From the NCBI GenBank assembly GCA_023254445.1, contig JALRLN010000063.1:1-7396 (forward strand): DNA of 7,396 nt, read 5' to 3'. Position 1 is the stretch's first letter; every line of letters starts with the position of its first letter. Origin of the DNA: Candidatus Poseidoniaceae archaeon. GTDB taxonomy: Archaea > Thermoplasmatota > Poseidoniia > Poseidoniales > Poseidoniaceae. Shown piece by piece: positions 1 through 6,060 of the stretch. The notes under the pieces were generated by a model. That model was not told the DNA's origin and did no database searches. It saw nothing but the letters and a program-made list of their open reading frames with translations. The position numbers and the translations under genes were made by a program.

Positions 1-1117
1 GTCCGAGGAGGAGCAAGCTCGCATCGAGGCCCAGATCGCCGACCTCGTCCACGCCAGCGAACACGGTGATGCCTCGGTGCTGGAATCCTTCGAGGCCGCG
101 TACGGGCCCGTGCTGGAGGGAATGTTGGAGACGCTTGCGCGGCTTGGCATCACCTTTGACGCGTTCACCAAAGAATCGACCTTTGTCGTGGACGGCAGCG
201 TCGCCGCCGTGATGGACGAACTCGAAAGGTTGGATATTCACGGCATCGCCGAGAACGGGGCCCGCTTCCTCGACCTCGGTCAACGGGGCTTGAAAGGCAA
301 GACCGAATTCTTCTACCGAAGGGCCGACGGTTCGTCGCTCTACGCCACCCGTGACCTGGCCTACCACCGTTGGAAGTGGACGCAAGCCGACCACCTCATT
401 GACGTGCTCGGGGAGGACCACCGCCTGCAGGCCAAGCAGGTCGGGATGACCTTGGCCGAACTCGGTGTCGAGGCTCCTGAAGTTGTGTTCTATAGCTTCA
501 TCAAACTCCCTGAAGGCAAGATGAGCACGCGGCGTGGCAACGTTGTGTTCATGGATGACCTCCTCGAGGAAGCCTCTGCTCAAGCAGCCGACCTTGTACG
601 AGGGCTCCGCCCCGACTACGATGACGATCAGGTGCACGAGATTGCGGAAGCCGTCGCCATCTCGGCGGTCCGATTCAACATCATTCGCGTCAGCCCTGAG
701 AAGGGGTTCACGTTCACGTGGGAGGACGCTTTGAGCCTTGACGGAGGTTCAGCACCGTTCGCGATGTACGCCCATACCCGTGCCTGCTCCATCGCGCGCA
801 GGCTTGCTGATGCGGGCTGGGCCGGCGCCGGAGCGGTCACCCTTCCTGATGCACCCGCGCCAGGTTTGGTGGACTTGCTTCGCGTGCTGGCCGTCCACCA
901 CGATGTGCTGATGCAGTCGGTCGAGCAGCACCGACCCCACCTGTTTGCCCTCCACCTGCTCGACCTGGCCACGGCCTACAACGCGTTCTACCGGGATTGC
1001 CCCGTCCTCGTGGACGGTGAGGTGCACGCCACCCACGCAGCGGTCAGCGAACGGGCACGTCAGGTGCTTCACGACGGTCTGGTCGGCGTGGGCATTGTGC
1101 CGTTGGAGCAGATGTGA
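1..1117 (+). CDS. argS: Arginyl-tRNA synthetase, C-terminal part (5' end outside window)
   Basis: This class I aminoacyl-tRNA synthetase charges tRNA-Arg with arginine in the cytoplasm. The frame is open from base 2 and gives 371 residues before TGA at 1115-1117. The family is usually about 550-600 residues, so roughly the first 200, including the HIGH motif, lie upstream. Visible landmarks are the core segment LYATRDLAYHR (about residues 116-126), LGEDH with QAKQVGM (the D/H segment that contacts the adenylate site), and the KMSKS-equivalent KMSTRRGN starting at base 518. The SLDGGSAPFAMYAHTRACSI region follows, then an all-helical DALR anticodon-binding domain with LATAYNAFYRDCPVL near the C-terminus. 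The terminal PLEQM matches the usual PxxM-like end of the family. The gene converges on the zinc-ribbon gene with only 3 bp between stops, leaving no room for a separate terminator. The family call is very secure; the archaeal flavour of the motifs is an impression. Confidence 0.97.
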   Translation, partial: SEEEQARIEAQIADLVHASEHGDASVLESFEAAYGPVLEGMLETLARLGITFDAFTKESTFVVDGSVAAVMDELERLDIHGIAENGARFLDLGQRGLKGKTEFFYRRADGSSLYATRDLAYHRWKWTQADHLIDVLGEDHRLQAKQVGMTLAELGVEAPEVVFYSFIKLPEGKMSTRRGNVVFMDDLLEEASAQAADLVRGLRPDYDDDQVHEIAEAVAISAVRFNIIRVSPEKGFTFTWEDALSLDGGSAPFAMYAHTRACSIARRLADAGWAGAGAVTLPDAPAPGLVDLLRVLAVHHDVLMQSVEQHRPHLFALHLLDLATAYNAFYRDCPVLVDGEVHATHAAVSERARQVLHDGLVGVGIVPLEQM

Positions 1118-1120
1118 GGC

Positions 1121-1660
1121 TCAGGCTTCTGCATCCAGCGCTTCGTCCGCTTCTCCCTCGCTCCGTTCTTCGTGCGCATGAACGTCCGCTCCAACGCCTT
1201 CCAAGGCATCAAACGCCTCCTGAGGGCTTGTGCAGCGCTGGAAAAACCGCGTCGGCGGCCATCCGCAATCGACGGTGTTGGCTTCGGTGGCGTGCTCTTC
1301 GATCCATGCTTCACAGGCGCTCCCGTAGCACAAGGCGCTGAACTGGCGCAGGTCCACCCACATGGTTCGGCGTCGACAGACGGGGCAGGCGCGTGCCTGC
1401 AGGTGGGCCAACTCCGTCATGCCGTGCTCGCCGATGACGTCGAGTTCCCACGCGACAACGCTGGCTCGCTCGAGGCGCACCTGGTCGGTGCGGCGCAGGA
1501 AGGACCGCAGCACGCGCCACGCGGTGGCTTCTTCCCGGAAGCAGCCGAGGCCCGTGGGGGTGCCGTCCTCCTCAACGACGGAGGGGACGTACACCCGCGT
1601 CATCGACCCGTCGGCCATGCTGCGAAGGTCCACGGGGGGAGCATGAAGCCTGCGGCTCAT
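1121..1660 (-). CDS. Unrecognised protein with a CxxC...CxxxxC zinc-ribbon-like motif
   Basis: This 179-residue protein is of a family I do not recognise. It carries two cysteine pairs, C92-P-V-C95 and C111-YGSA-C116, about 15 residues apart, which look like a small zinc ribbon. Basic residues (RRR) follow the first pair. Residues 20-80 form a mixed domain with VYVPSVVEEDG and a basic stretch around FLRRTDQVRLER. The last 16 residues or so are strongly acidic (EERSEGEADEALDAEA). There is no signal peptide or membrane segment, so it is probably cytoplasmic. The ATG overlaps the folB stop as ATGA (1657-1660) and has no good Shine-Dalgarno of its own, so it is probably translated by coupling to folB. 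It is the last gene of the minus-strand run. The open frame, the coupling and the cysteine pattern support a real gene; its function is unknown. Confidence 0.72.
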   Translation of the reverse strand: MSRRLHAPPVDLRSMADGSMTRVYVPSVVEEDGTPTGLGCFREEATAWRVLRSFLRRTDQVRLERASVVAWELDVIGEHGMTELAHLQARACPVCRRRTMWVDLRQFSALCYGSACEAWIEEHATEANTVDCGWPPTRFFQRCTSPQEAFDALEGVGADVHAHEERSEGEADEALDAEA

Positions 1661-2013
1661 GCGCTGCGTGAGGCTTCAACCCAGGGCACGCCACCGGGAT
1701 GTGGGAGGGGTGCGTCCGGCTTTGCGATGCGCACCGTGGCCCGGACCACGCCGGGGAGGACGACCATCCGGTCGAGCATCGCGTCCACCATGGATTCCAT
1801 CAGTCGATGCTGGACACCCGGCGTGAGCAGCACCTCGTCCACGATGTGCTGCAGTTCGGCGTAGTTCACCGTCGAGGGCAGGTCGTCGGCTCGTTCACCT
1901 TCCGTGTGCACCTCGGCGTTGACGATGAAGGGCTGCGGGGCCGTGAGTTCATGGTCGAACCAGCCGTGGGTCGCCTGCACCTCGTAGCCCTGGAGGCCGA
2001 TGCGATACCCCAC
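1657..2013 (-). CDS. folB: Dihydroneopterin aldolase family protein (FolB)
   Basis: FolB converts 7,8-dihydroneopterin to 6-hydroxymethyl-dihydropterin plus glycolaldehyde in folate-type pterin synthesis; the family forms tunnel-shaped octamers in the cytosol. The 118-residue length is typical. Seen in order: HGWFDHE (residues 16-22, with the pterin-site Glu22), PQPF (26-29), DDLPSTVNYAEL (43-54, the conserved DDL...tVdYa block), LMES (71-74, the Glu that anchors pterin) and KPDAPLP (98-104), where Lys98 matches the catalytic Lys of the family. The start is GTG at 2013. Any longer frame is blocked by an in-frame TGA at 2025-2023, which is the parvulin stop, and a strong GAGGTGA lies 4 bases upstream of the GTG. 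The gap to the parvulin gene is 9 bp and the downstream gene overlaps by 4 bp. Most archaea use an unrelated aldolase (MptD), so a FolB here would be notable if the host is archaeal. Confidence 0.93.
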   Translation of the reverse strand: MGYRIGLQGYEVQATHGWFDHELTAPQPFIVNAEVHTEGERADDLPSTVNYAELQHIVDEVLLTPGVQHRLMESMVDAMLDRMVVLPGVVRATVRIAKPDAPLPHPGGVPWVEASRSA

Positions 2014-2017
2014 GTGG

Positions 2018-2024
2018 TCACCTC
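2018..2024 (-). promoter_or_regulatory. Shine-Dalgarno of folB fused to the parvulin stop codon
   Basis: The minus strand reads TGAGGTGACCAC followed by the GTG start of folB. The TGA ends the parvulin gene, and GAGGTGA is an excellent match to the anti-Shine-Dalgarno sequence with a 4-base spacer. This site settles the GTG start and suggests that a ribosome terminating on the parvulin gene reinitiates on folB. Confidence 0.8.
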
Positions 2025-2313
2025 AGGCTTCGTCCTTTTCGTGGACCCAAATGAGGTGCCATCCAAATTCCGTGCGCACCGGTTCGGACACCTCGTTGAG
2101 GGGCAGGTTCCAGACCGCACTGTCGAAGGGGCGGACCATTTGGCCGCTGCGGAACCATCCAAGGTCCCCGTTGTTGGATTTTGAGGGGCAACTGGATTTC
2201 TTACGGGCCATCTTTTGGAAGGCCTTCAGGTTCGTGCACTGCTCCCGAATCTGCAGTGCTTCGGCTTTTGACGGCACGAGGATATGCGACGCATGGGCGC
2301 GACGAGGGGGCAT
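2023..2313 (-). CDS. Single-domain parvulin-type peptidyl-prolyl cis-trans isomerase
   Basis: This enzyme catalyses cis-trans isomerisation of Xaa-Pro bonds in protein folding. The protein is 96 residues, essentially one parvulin (PpiC/Par10) domain with no signal peptide or chaperone arm, so it is predicted to be cytoplasmic. Seen: HASHILV (residues 7-13), F32 in the helix, SSCPS with Cys42 at the position of the Pin1 active-site Cys113, GDLGWFRSGQMV (49-60), PFD (62-64), EVSEPVRTEFGWH (74-86) with the conserved final His86. The basic loop that gives Pin1 its phosphate specificity is not seen. The ATG at 2313 was chosen because GAGG at 2322-2325 sits 8 bases upstream and the parvulin fold begins right after it; the open frame further upstream runs into the peptidase gene. 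The gene lies 38 bp after the M28 peptidase. Similar stand-alone parvulins are known from Thaumarchaeota and E. coli (Par10). Confidence 0.93.
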   Translation of the reverse strand: MPPRRAHASHILVPSKAEALQIREQCTNLKAFQKMARKKSSCPSKSNNGDLGWFRSGQMVRPFDSAVWNLPLNEVSEPVRTEFGWHLIWVHEKDEA

Positions 2314-2351
2314 GGACGGGGCCTCACGAAGGTGCTCAAGACCGTTCCGGC

Positions 2352-4118
2352 TCAGCCCCACGCCAGCCAACGGAGGTAGGTGCCGTAGACGGTGACCGAA
2401 ACGCCGAGCGATTCGGCGTTGAAGCGGCTCATGTCGTCGGCGTAGGTGTGGTATTCGTAGGAACCGCTGCCGTAGCAAACCACCGCTTGCCCCTCCTTGC
2501 CTCCGGGAAGGTCGTACACGAAGGGGCCGTGGTCGGAGTTGTAGGGCATCCCGTTCTCCGCGCCCTTCGGGCCGTCGAGCAAGGAGAAGCGGACCTCGTA
2601 CCGGTCGGCGACGTCGCTGCGCTCGGCGCTGTAGACCTCCCAGATGCTCCTGATGTGGTCGTAGTCCTCCTCGTTGTTTGTGAACATGGAGAGGCTGTTG
2701 CCTCGGCTGAAGTCGATGTCGACGTGGTTCATGTCGAGGTTGATGTAGAGGCGAAGGTCGTCGGCCAACGCTGCACCGTTGGCTTGCACGTACGCTCGTG
2801 AGCCAAACAACCCTTCCTCTTCACCTCCCCAGGTGCAGAAACGGACGGTGCGTTCGGGTGTTCCTTGCGCTTCGGCGATCTTCGCGACCTGTCGCGCCAT
2901 CTCGAGCACGCTGGCGGAGCCTGACGTGTCGTCCACCGCACCAGGCCCGGAATACACGGTGTCGTGGTGGGCGCCCACAAGCACGACCTCGGAGGTGGTG
3001 CCCTGCAGGGTCCCGCATGGGACCTTGACGTCGAGTTGGCCGCCGTTCGTGACGTCGATGAACATCTCCAATCGAGCGTTGTTGGCGGCCAGGTCACGCA
3101 TCGACTGACCGGTCAGGTTCGAGACGGCGATGAAGGCGATGTCGGGCATTGAGCCACCGTTGGCGTCCTTGACGGCGCTTGTGTCGACCGATTTGAAGAT
3201 CGGCACGCAGTCGTCGGCTTCCACCTTGCCGCAGTTGTAGTTCGTGTTCACACGAACGAGCGCGGCGAGGTCGTTCTCGATGGCCTTCACGAAAAGGGCG
3301 GTGTTGCCGCTGATGGTCCCGCCGCTGTCGACGATGCCAACGGCCCCCGACGCGTCGGACCAAAGGGCATCGTCGCCACCGTCGCCGAGGTCCACCAAGG
3401 GGATGTTGTCCTGGAAGGCGACGTTCACGGAGCCAGAGTATCCCTGAATGACGTAGTCGATGCGGTGCTCAAATTCTGTAATTTGGGAGCCGATGGATAA
3501 CGGCCCTTCGCAGGGGCTGTTGCCTCCCAAGCCTCGCAAGCACATGCGAAGGCTGGGCTCGCTGTTGACGCTGAACATGTCCACTGGGTAACTGTGCATC
3601 TGCGTCTGGTAGCCCATGCTGGAAAAGTTCTCGAGGATGGATTCGGCCGCTGCGTGTTCGTACGCGGAGCCGGACATGCGGCCCTTCCACTCAGGATGGC
3701 CGAGCGCGACAAGTCCGGCGGCATAGGCCTCGGCCTGGGTCGCGTCAAAGTCGATGAGTTCCCAGTCGGGCTCCTTCGCAAAGCCGAGCAGGCCCGGCGC
3801 GGCCAAGGCGACCGCCGTCATCATCGCCGCGAGCAGCACGGCCACAACGACCCCGAAGGGCAAACCAAGCACGGATTCCCTCCGCATCATGGCTAGCGCT
3901 GCCTCCTTTCTGGTGAGCGCAGCGTGGTCCCCGTGCGTGGTCATCCCCGCTGCGACCGCTTCGCCGGCATCGGCTTCGCTCGCTTCAACCGACGTTGGCG
4001 ACGCGGCCTCCTCAAGGCGCGCGATAAGTTCGTCCTTCCTGCCCGACACAGGAAGCCCTGCTTCGCGCAGGCGCTCCTTCAGTTCGGCGACGTTCAGGAC
4101 GGACAGGTCCTCGGCCAT
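2352..4118 (-). CDS. SAP domain - transmembrane anchor - PA-like/M28 zinc aminopeptidase fusion
   Basis: This 588-residue protein has an unusual architecture. Residues 1-40 form a SAP-type helix-loop-helix (LNVAELKERLREAGLPVSGR, then KDELIARLEE), a fold that usually binds DNA or RNA. An acidic/alanine linker follows, then a basic patch with MMRR near 77-80. A hydrophobic span of about 25-28 residues comes next (83-111), placing the rest outside the cell. Residues 200-300 resemble a PA-type insert. The M28 catalytic domain then shows GAHHD (His384, Asp386), AVDDTSG (bridging Asp396), GEEEGLFGS (Glu433 general base, Glu434), NLDMN (Asp462) and EYHTYADD (His557), so all zinc ligands are present. 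Cysteines at about 193/203 and 296/304 could form surface disulfides. M28 enzymes remove N-terminal residues from peptides, so scavenging of external peptide is likely. The ATG at 4118 has GGAG 8 bases upstream, 49 bp after ubiX. An internal start is possible (see 3902-3909). Confidence 0.92.
   Translation of the reverse strand: MAEDLSVLNVAELKERLREAGLPVSGRKDELIARLEEAASPTSVEASEADAGEAVAAGMTTHGDHAALTRKEAALAMMRRESVLGLPFGVVVAVLLAAMMTAVALAAPGLLGFAKEPDWELIDFDATQAEAYAAGLVALGHPEWKGRMSGSAYEHAAAESILENFSSMGYQTQMHSYPVDMFSVNSEPSLRMCLRGLGGNSPCEGPLSIGSQITEFEHRIDYVIQGYSGSVNVAFQDNIPLVDLGDGGDDALWSDASGAVGIVDSGGTISGNTALFVKAIENDLAALVRVNTNYNCGKVEADDCVPIFKSVDTSAVKDANGGSMPDIAFIAVSNLTGQSMRDLAANNARLEMFIDVTNGGQLDVKVPCGTLQGTTSEVVLVGAHHDTVYSGPGAVDDTSGSASVLEMARQVAKIAEAQGTPERTVRFCTWGGEEEGLFGSRAYVQANGAALADDLRLYINLDMNHVDIDFSRGNSLSMFTNNEEDYDHIRSIWEVYSAERSDVADRYEVRFSLLDGPKGAENGMPYNSDHGPFVYDLPGGKEGQAVVCYGSGSYEYHTYADDMSRFNAESLGVSVTVYGTYLRWLAWG
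3902..3909 (-). promoter_or_regulatory. Candidate internal Shine-Dalgarno inside the SAP-M28 gene
   Basis: The minus strand reads AAAGGAGG, one of the best Shine-Dalgarno matches in the window, followed 11 bases later by two adjacent in-frame ATG codons at 3890 and 3887. Initiation there would give a protein of about 512 residues beginning MMRRES and a hydrophobic run, the classical look of a signal peptide, without the SAP domain. The spacer is longer than ideal, and the match may be a by-product of the Lys-Glu-Ala codons. Treat it as a hypothesis. Confidence 0.35.
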
Positions 4119-4167
4119 GACCAAGGCTCCACTCGCGTCTTCAAGAAGCGAACGGTATGCCGTGCCC

Positions 4168-4758
4168 TCAGAGTTCGTCACCGCTCCAGCGACGGCCAAG
4201 GTTGTGGTCGACGTCCAAGCGGTCAAGGATGCGGGCCACGACAAAGTCAACCATGTCCTCAACGGAGGTCGGGTGGTTGTAGAAGCCCGGCATGGCTGGG
4301 AGCACGGTGACGCCCCAGCCGGAGAGTTTGGCCAGGTTTTCGAGGTGAACCGTCGCGAGCGGCGTTTCGCGGGGGACGATGATCAGGTGCCGTCCTTCCT
4401 TCATGGCGACGATGCCAGAGCGGGTGACGAGGTTGTCCGAGATCCCCGCCGCCAACTTGCCGATGGTCGTGCCGGAGCAGGGGCAGATGACGACCGCGTC
4501 AATCCTTGCCGAGCCAGACGCCGAGCGAGCGGCGACGTCGTCGGCGTCGTCGAGGACCACGCCGTGGGCTTCAGCAAGGTCCTCTGGCGTCGTGCCGCAT
4601 TCGTGGCGCAACGTCAGGCGACCAGAGGGCGTGACGACGAGGCGTACGCGGCGCCCTGCCTTGACGAGTTCCTCGAGGACGCGGATGCCATAGACGGCAC
4701 CGGAGGCCCCGCTGATGCAAAGGACGGTTTCCCCACCCATGCGTCGAGGCCGGTCCAT
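4168..4758 (-). CDS. ubiX: Flavin prenyltransferase UbiX
   Basis: UbiX joins a dimethylallyl group to reduced FMN, producing the prenylated FMN cofactor used by UbiD-type decarboxylases; it acts as a soluble dodecameric flavoprotein. The 196-residue length is normal. Seen: GASGAVYG (residues 17-24, FMN phosphate loop), VVTPSG (41-46), CPCSGTTIGKLAAGISDNL (92-110, the family's central signature), VPRETPL (128-134, with the conserved Arg-Glu pair) and MPGFYNHP with the closing helix DMVDFVVARILD (156-179). The ATG at 4758 starts 7 bp after the lipB stop. An in-frame ATG at 4740 (MGGETVL) would also give a normal N-terminus; neither has a strong ribosome binding site, so the start is uncertain by 6 residues. 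No ubiD is visible in the window, so the client decarboxylase must be elsewhere. The family call is firm. Confidence 0.94.
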   Translation of the reverse strand: MDRPRRMGGETVLCISGASGAVYGIRVLEELVKAGRRVRLVVTPSGRLTLRHECGTTPEDLAEAHGVVLDDADDVAARSASGSARIDAVVICPCSGTTIGKLAAGISDNLVTRSGIVAMKEGRHLIIVPRETPLATVHLENLAKLSGWGVTVLPAMPGFYNHPTSVEDMVDFVVARILDRLDVDHNLGRRWSGDEL

Positions 4759-4765
4759 GCGCACT

Positions 4766-5419
4766 TCAACCCTTGTCCCCGGTCGCTGGTGCCGGGCGAG
4801 GGCGTCGGCCGAGCGCTTCCTCGCAGGTGTCGAGCAAGGCTGCGACAAGGTCCTCCCGTCGGACCTGCCTTCCAAGGGCTGCGAGGCTGGTGGTGGTGTC
4901 GGGCGAGAGGCCGCATCCGGCCAAGCCTTCGACGCGACCGGCTGGCGTGTCGATGTTGACGGTGAGGCCGTGCCTGCTCACCCAGCGAAGGAAGGAGAGC
5001 CCGATGGACGCGATTTTTCGACCGTCCACCCAGACGCCCTGCATCCGTTCGTCGCGGTGCCCTTCGATGCCGAGGCGCGACAAGGCGAGGATCACCCATG
5101 CTTCCAAGCGGTGAATCACGGCCCGGACGTCCTGCTCTCCGGGCAGGTCCCAACGGACGATGGGGTAGGCCACGAGTTGCCCGGGTCCGTGCCAGGTCAG
5201 CCCCCCACCGCGGTCCGCCTCTGCCACAGCATAGCCATCAGGAGGGCGTTGGCCCTCGCTGCGTGCCTTGGGGCCGATGGTCACGACCTCCGGGTGTTCG
5301 ACGAGGACGAGCAGGTCCTCCCGCTCGTCGGCGATGCGCTCCTGTTGCCACTCGCGCATCCGTGCATCGATGGTGCCCCACGGGGTGGGGTCGAGGCCGA
5401 GGACGTCGAGGTGGCGCAT
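4766..5419 (-). CDS. lipB: Octanoyl-[acyl-carrier-protein]:protein N-octanoyltransferase LipB
   Basis: LipB moves an octanoyl group from acyl carrier protein to a lysine of lipoyl domains (2-oxoacid dehydrogenases, glycine cleavage H protein); LipA then inserts sulfur. The protein has 217 residues, typical of the family. Seen: LVLVEHPEVVTIG (37-49), RGGGLTWHGPGQLVAYPIV (70-88, the substrate-binding loop), VWVDGRKIASIG (129-140) with catalytic Lys135, HGLTVNI (150-156) and EGLAGCGLS (164-172) with the acyl-accepting Cys169. Both members of the Cys/Lys dyad are present, so it should be active. The ATG at 5419 is 9 bp after dut and is preceded by GAGGGG, which overlaps the dut stop. The C-terminal tail is proline/arginine-rich and probably disordered. 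If the host is archaeal this is unusual, because lipoylation there more often uses LplA-type ligases. Confidence 0.96.
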   Translation of the reverse strand: MRHLDVLGLDPTPWGTIDARMREWQQERIADEREDLLVLVEHPEVVTIGPKARSEGQRPPDGYAVAEADRGGGLTWHGPGQLVAYPIVRWDLPGEQDVRAVIHRLEAWVILALSRLGIEGHRDERMQGVWVDGRKIASIGLSFLRWVSRHGLTVNIDTPAGRVEGLAGCGLSPDTTTSLAALGRQVRREDLVAALLDTCEEALGRRPRPAPATGDKG

Positions 5420-5424
5420 GCCGA

Positions 5425-5430
5425 CCCCTC
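5425..5430 (-). promoter_or_regulatory. Shine-Dalgarno of lipB fused to the dut stop codon
   Basis: The minus strand reads TGAGGGGTCGGC and then the ATG of lipB. TGA is the dut stop, and GAGGGG is a Shine-Dalgarno-like run 5 bases from the start. It repeats the stop-plus-binding-site design seen between the parvulin gene and folB and supports coupled translation within one transcript. Confidence 0.7.
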
Positions 5431-5881
5431 AGAATCGACCTGATGAGCCGAATCCTCCTGCTCCACGGTCCGTGCTGCCGAGTTCTTCGGGCGTGCATTC
5501 CGTCACCGTCACCTGAGGGACGGGGGCCACGAGAAGTTGCGCGACGCGTTCACCGGCTTCGACCACGTAGTGGTCGCCTTCCCCAATCCACGTCATCATC
5601 ACGGCGAGTTCCCCGCGGTAATCGGCGTCGATCGTGCCAAGGCCGTTTGGCATGATCAGGCCTTTTCGTCCGAGCGAGGAGCGGCAGCGGATCTGCGCCT
5701 CCCATCCCTCTGGGAGGGCCATCGCCAGCCCGGTGCGGATGAGCGTGGCCTCGCCTCTGCCGACTTCGGTGCGTTCGAGGGCGTGAAGGTCCATGCCGGC
5801 GGAGGCTGCCGTGGCCCTGCGCGGCAGGGTCGCGCGCTCGTCGAGGCGCGCCAGTCGGAGTTCAACGGCGAGGTCGTGCAT
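5429..5881 (-). CDS. dut: Trimeric dUTP diphosphatase
   Basis: dUTPase hydrolyses dUTP to dUMP and pyrophosphate, keeping uracil out of DNA and feeding thymidylate synthesis. The protein has 150 residues, the usual length for the homotrimeric family. All five motifs are visible: I, AGMDLHA (28-34); II, RSSLGRKG (67-74; the usual preceding Gly is Cys66); III, NGLGTIDADYRGEL (79-92) with catalytic Asp85; IV, ERVAQLL (111-117); V, RGAGGFGSSG (139-148) with the base-stacking Phe144. The start is taken as ATG 5881. The frame stays open upstream to 6133, but there only 19 of the last 35 codons before the ATG end in G/C, against 26 of the first 30 codons of the gene, so the upstream part looks non-coding. 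No Shine-Dalgarno precedes the ATG, which may mean a leaderless or very short leader transcript. It is the first gene of the minus-strand operon and is divergent from nrdB. Confidence 0.95.
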   Translation of the reverse strand: MHDLAVELRLARLDERATLPRRATAASAGMDLHALERTEVGRGEATLIRTGLAMALPEGWEAQIRCRSSLGRKGLIMPNGLGTIDADYRGELAVMMTWIGEGDHYVVEAGERVAQLLVAPVPQVTVTECTPEELGSTDRGAGGFGSSGRF

Positions 5882-5970
5882 GGTCGAAAACAAACGAAGG
5901 GGGACGTTCAATGCTTCGCGTTTTCCAGTGGAAATGAAGGGGTTGAAATCACTAATGGCAACAGTGTTAG

Positions 5971-6025
5971 TTTTCACCTTCACGGTGGTCCCACGCACAT
6001 CCTCATAAGCCTCGGACCGTGAAAA
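5971..6025. repeat. Inverted repeat with TTCAC half-sites
   Basis: TTCACGGT at 5979-5986 is exactly inverted as ACCGTGAA at 6016-6023. A second half-site, TTTTCAC at 5971-5977, pairs with GTGAAAA at 6019-6025. The spacing of 29 bases between the inner arms is too long for a simple dimer operator, but the direct TTCAC doublet plus the inverted copy could form a regulator binding array between dut and nrdB. Arms this short may also arise by chance. Confidence 0.35.
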
Positions 6026-6060
6026 ACGAATCCCGCGTCCGGGCCCAACGCCATCCATCT

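Noticed and set aside
1105..1135. A terminator between argS and the convergent gene
   Set aside because: Only 3 bases separate the stops, and I see no stable GC hairpin followed by a T run.
1172..1864. A 230-codon plus-strand frame opposite the zinc-ribbon gene and folB
   Set aside because: It spans the ATGA-coupled boundary of two minus-strand genes and overlaps FolB, whose motifs are clear. No recognisable protein features.
2314..2478. A longer N-terminus for the parvulin (54 extra residues, Arg-rich)
   Set aside because: It would overlap the 3' end of the peptidase gene and adds an Arg-rich stretch with no domain. The ATG at 2313 has a proper GAGG site and starts right at the parvulin fold.
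4119..4262. A longer N-terminus for the SAP-M28 protein (48 extra residues)
   Set aside because: It would overlap the 3' end of ubiX, and the extra residues read as the shifted ubiX frame. ATG 4118 has GGAG 8 bases upstream and is followed at once by the SAP motif.
3754..4959. A 401-codon plus-strand frame lying opposite the peptidase, ubiX and lipB
   Set aside because: It crosses three well-supported minus-strand genes, has no family motifs and consists of low-complexity Ala/Arg/Ser stretches. It is a mirror frame typical of GC-rich DNA.
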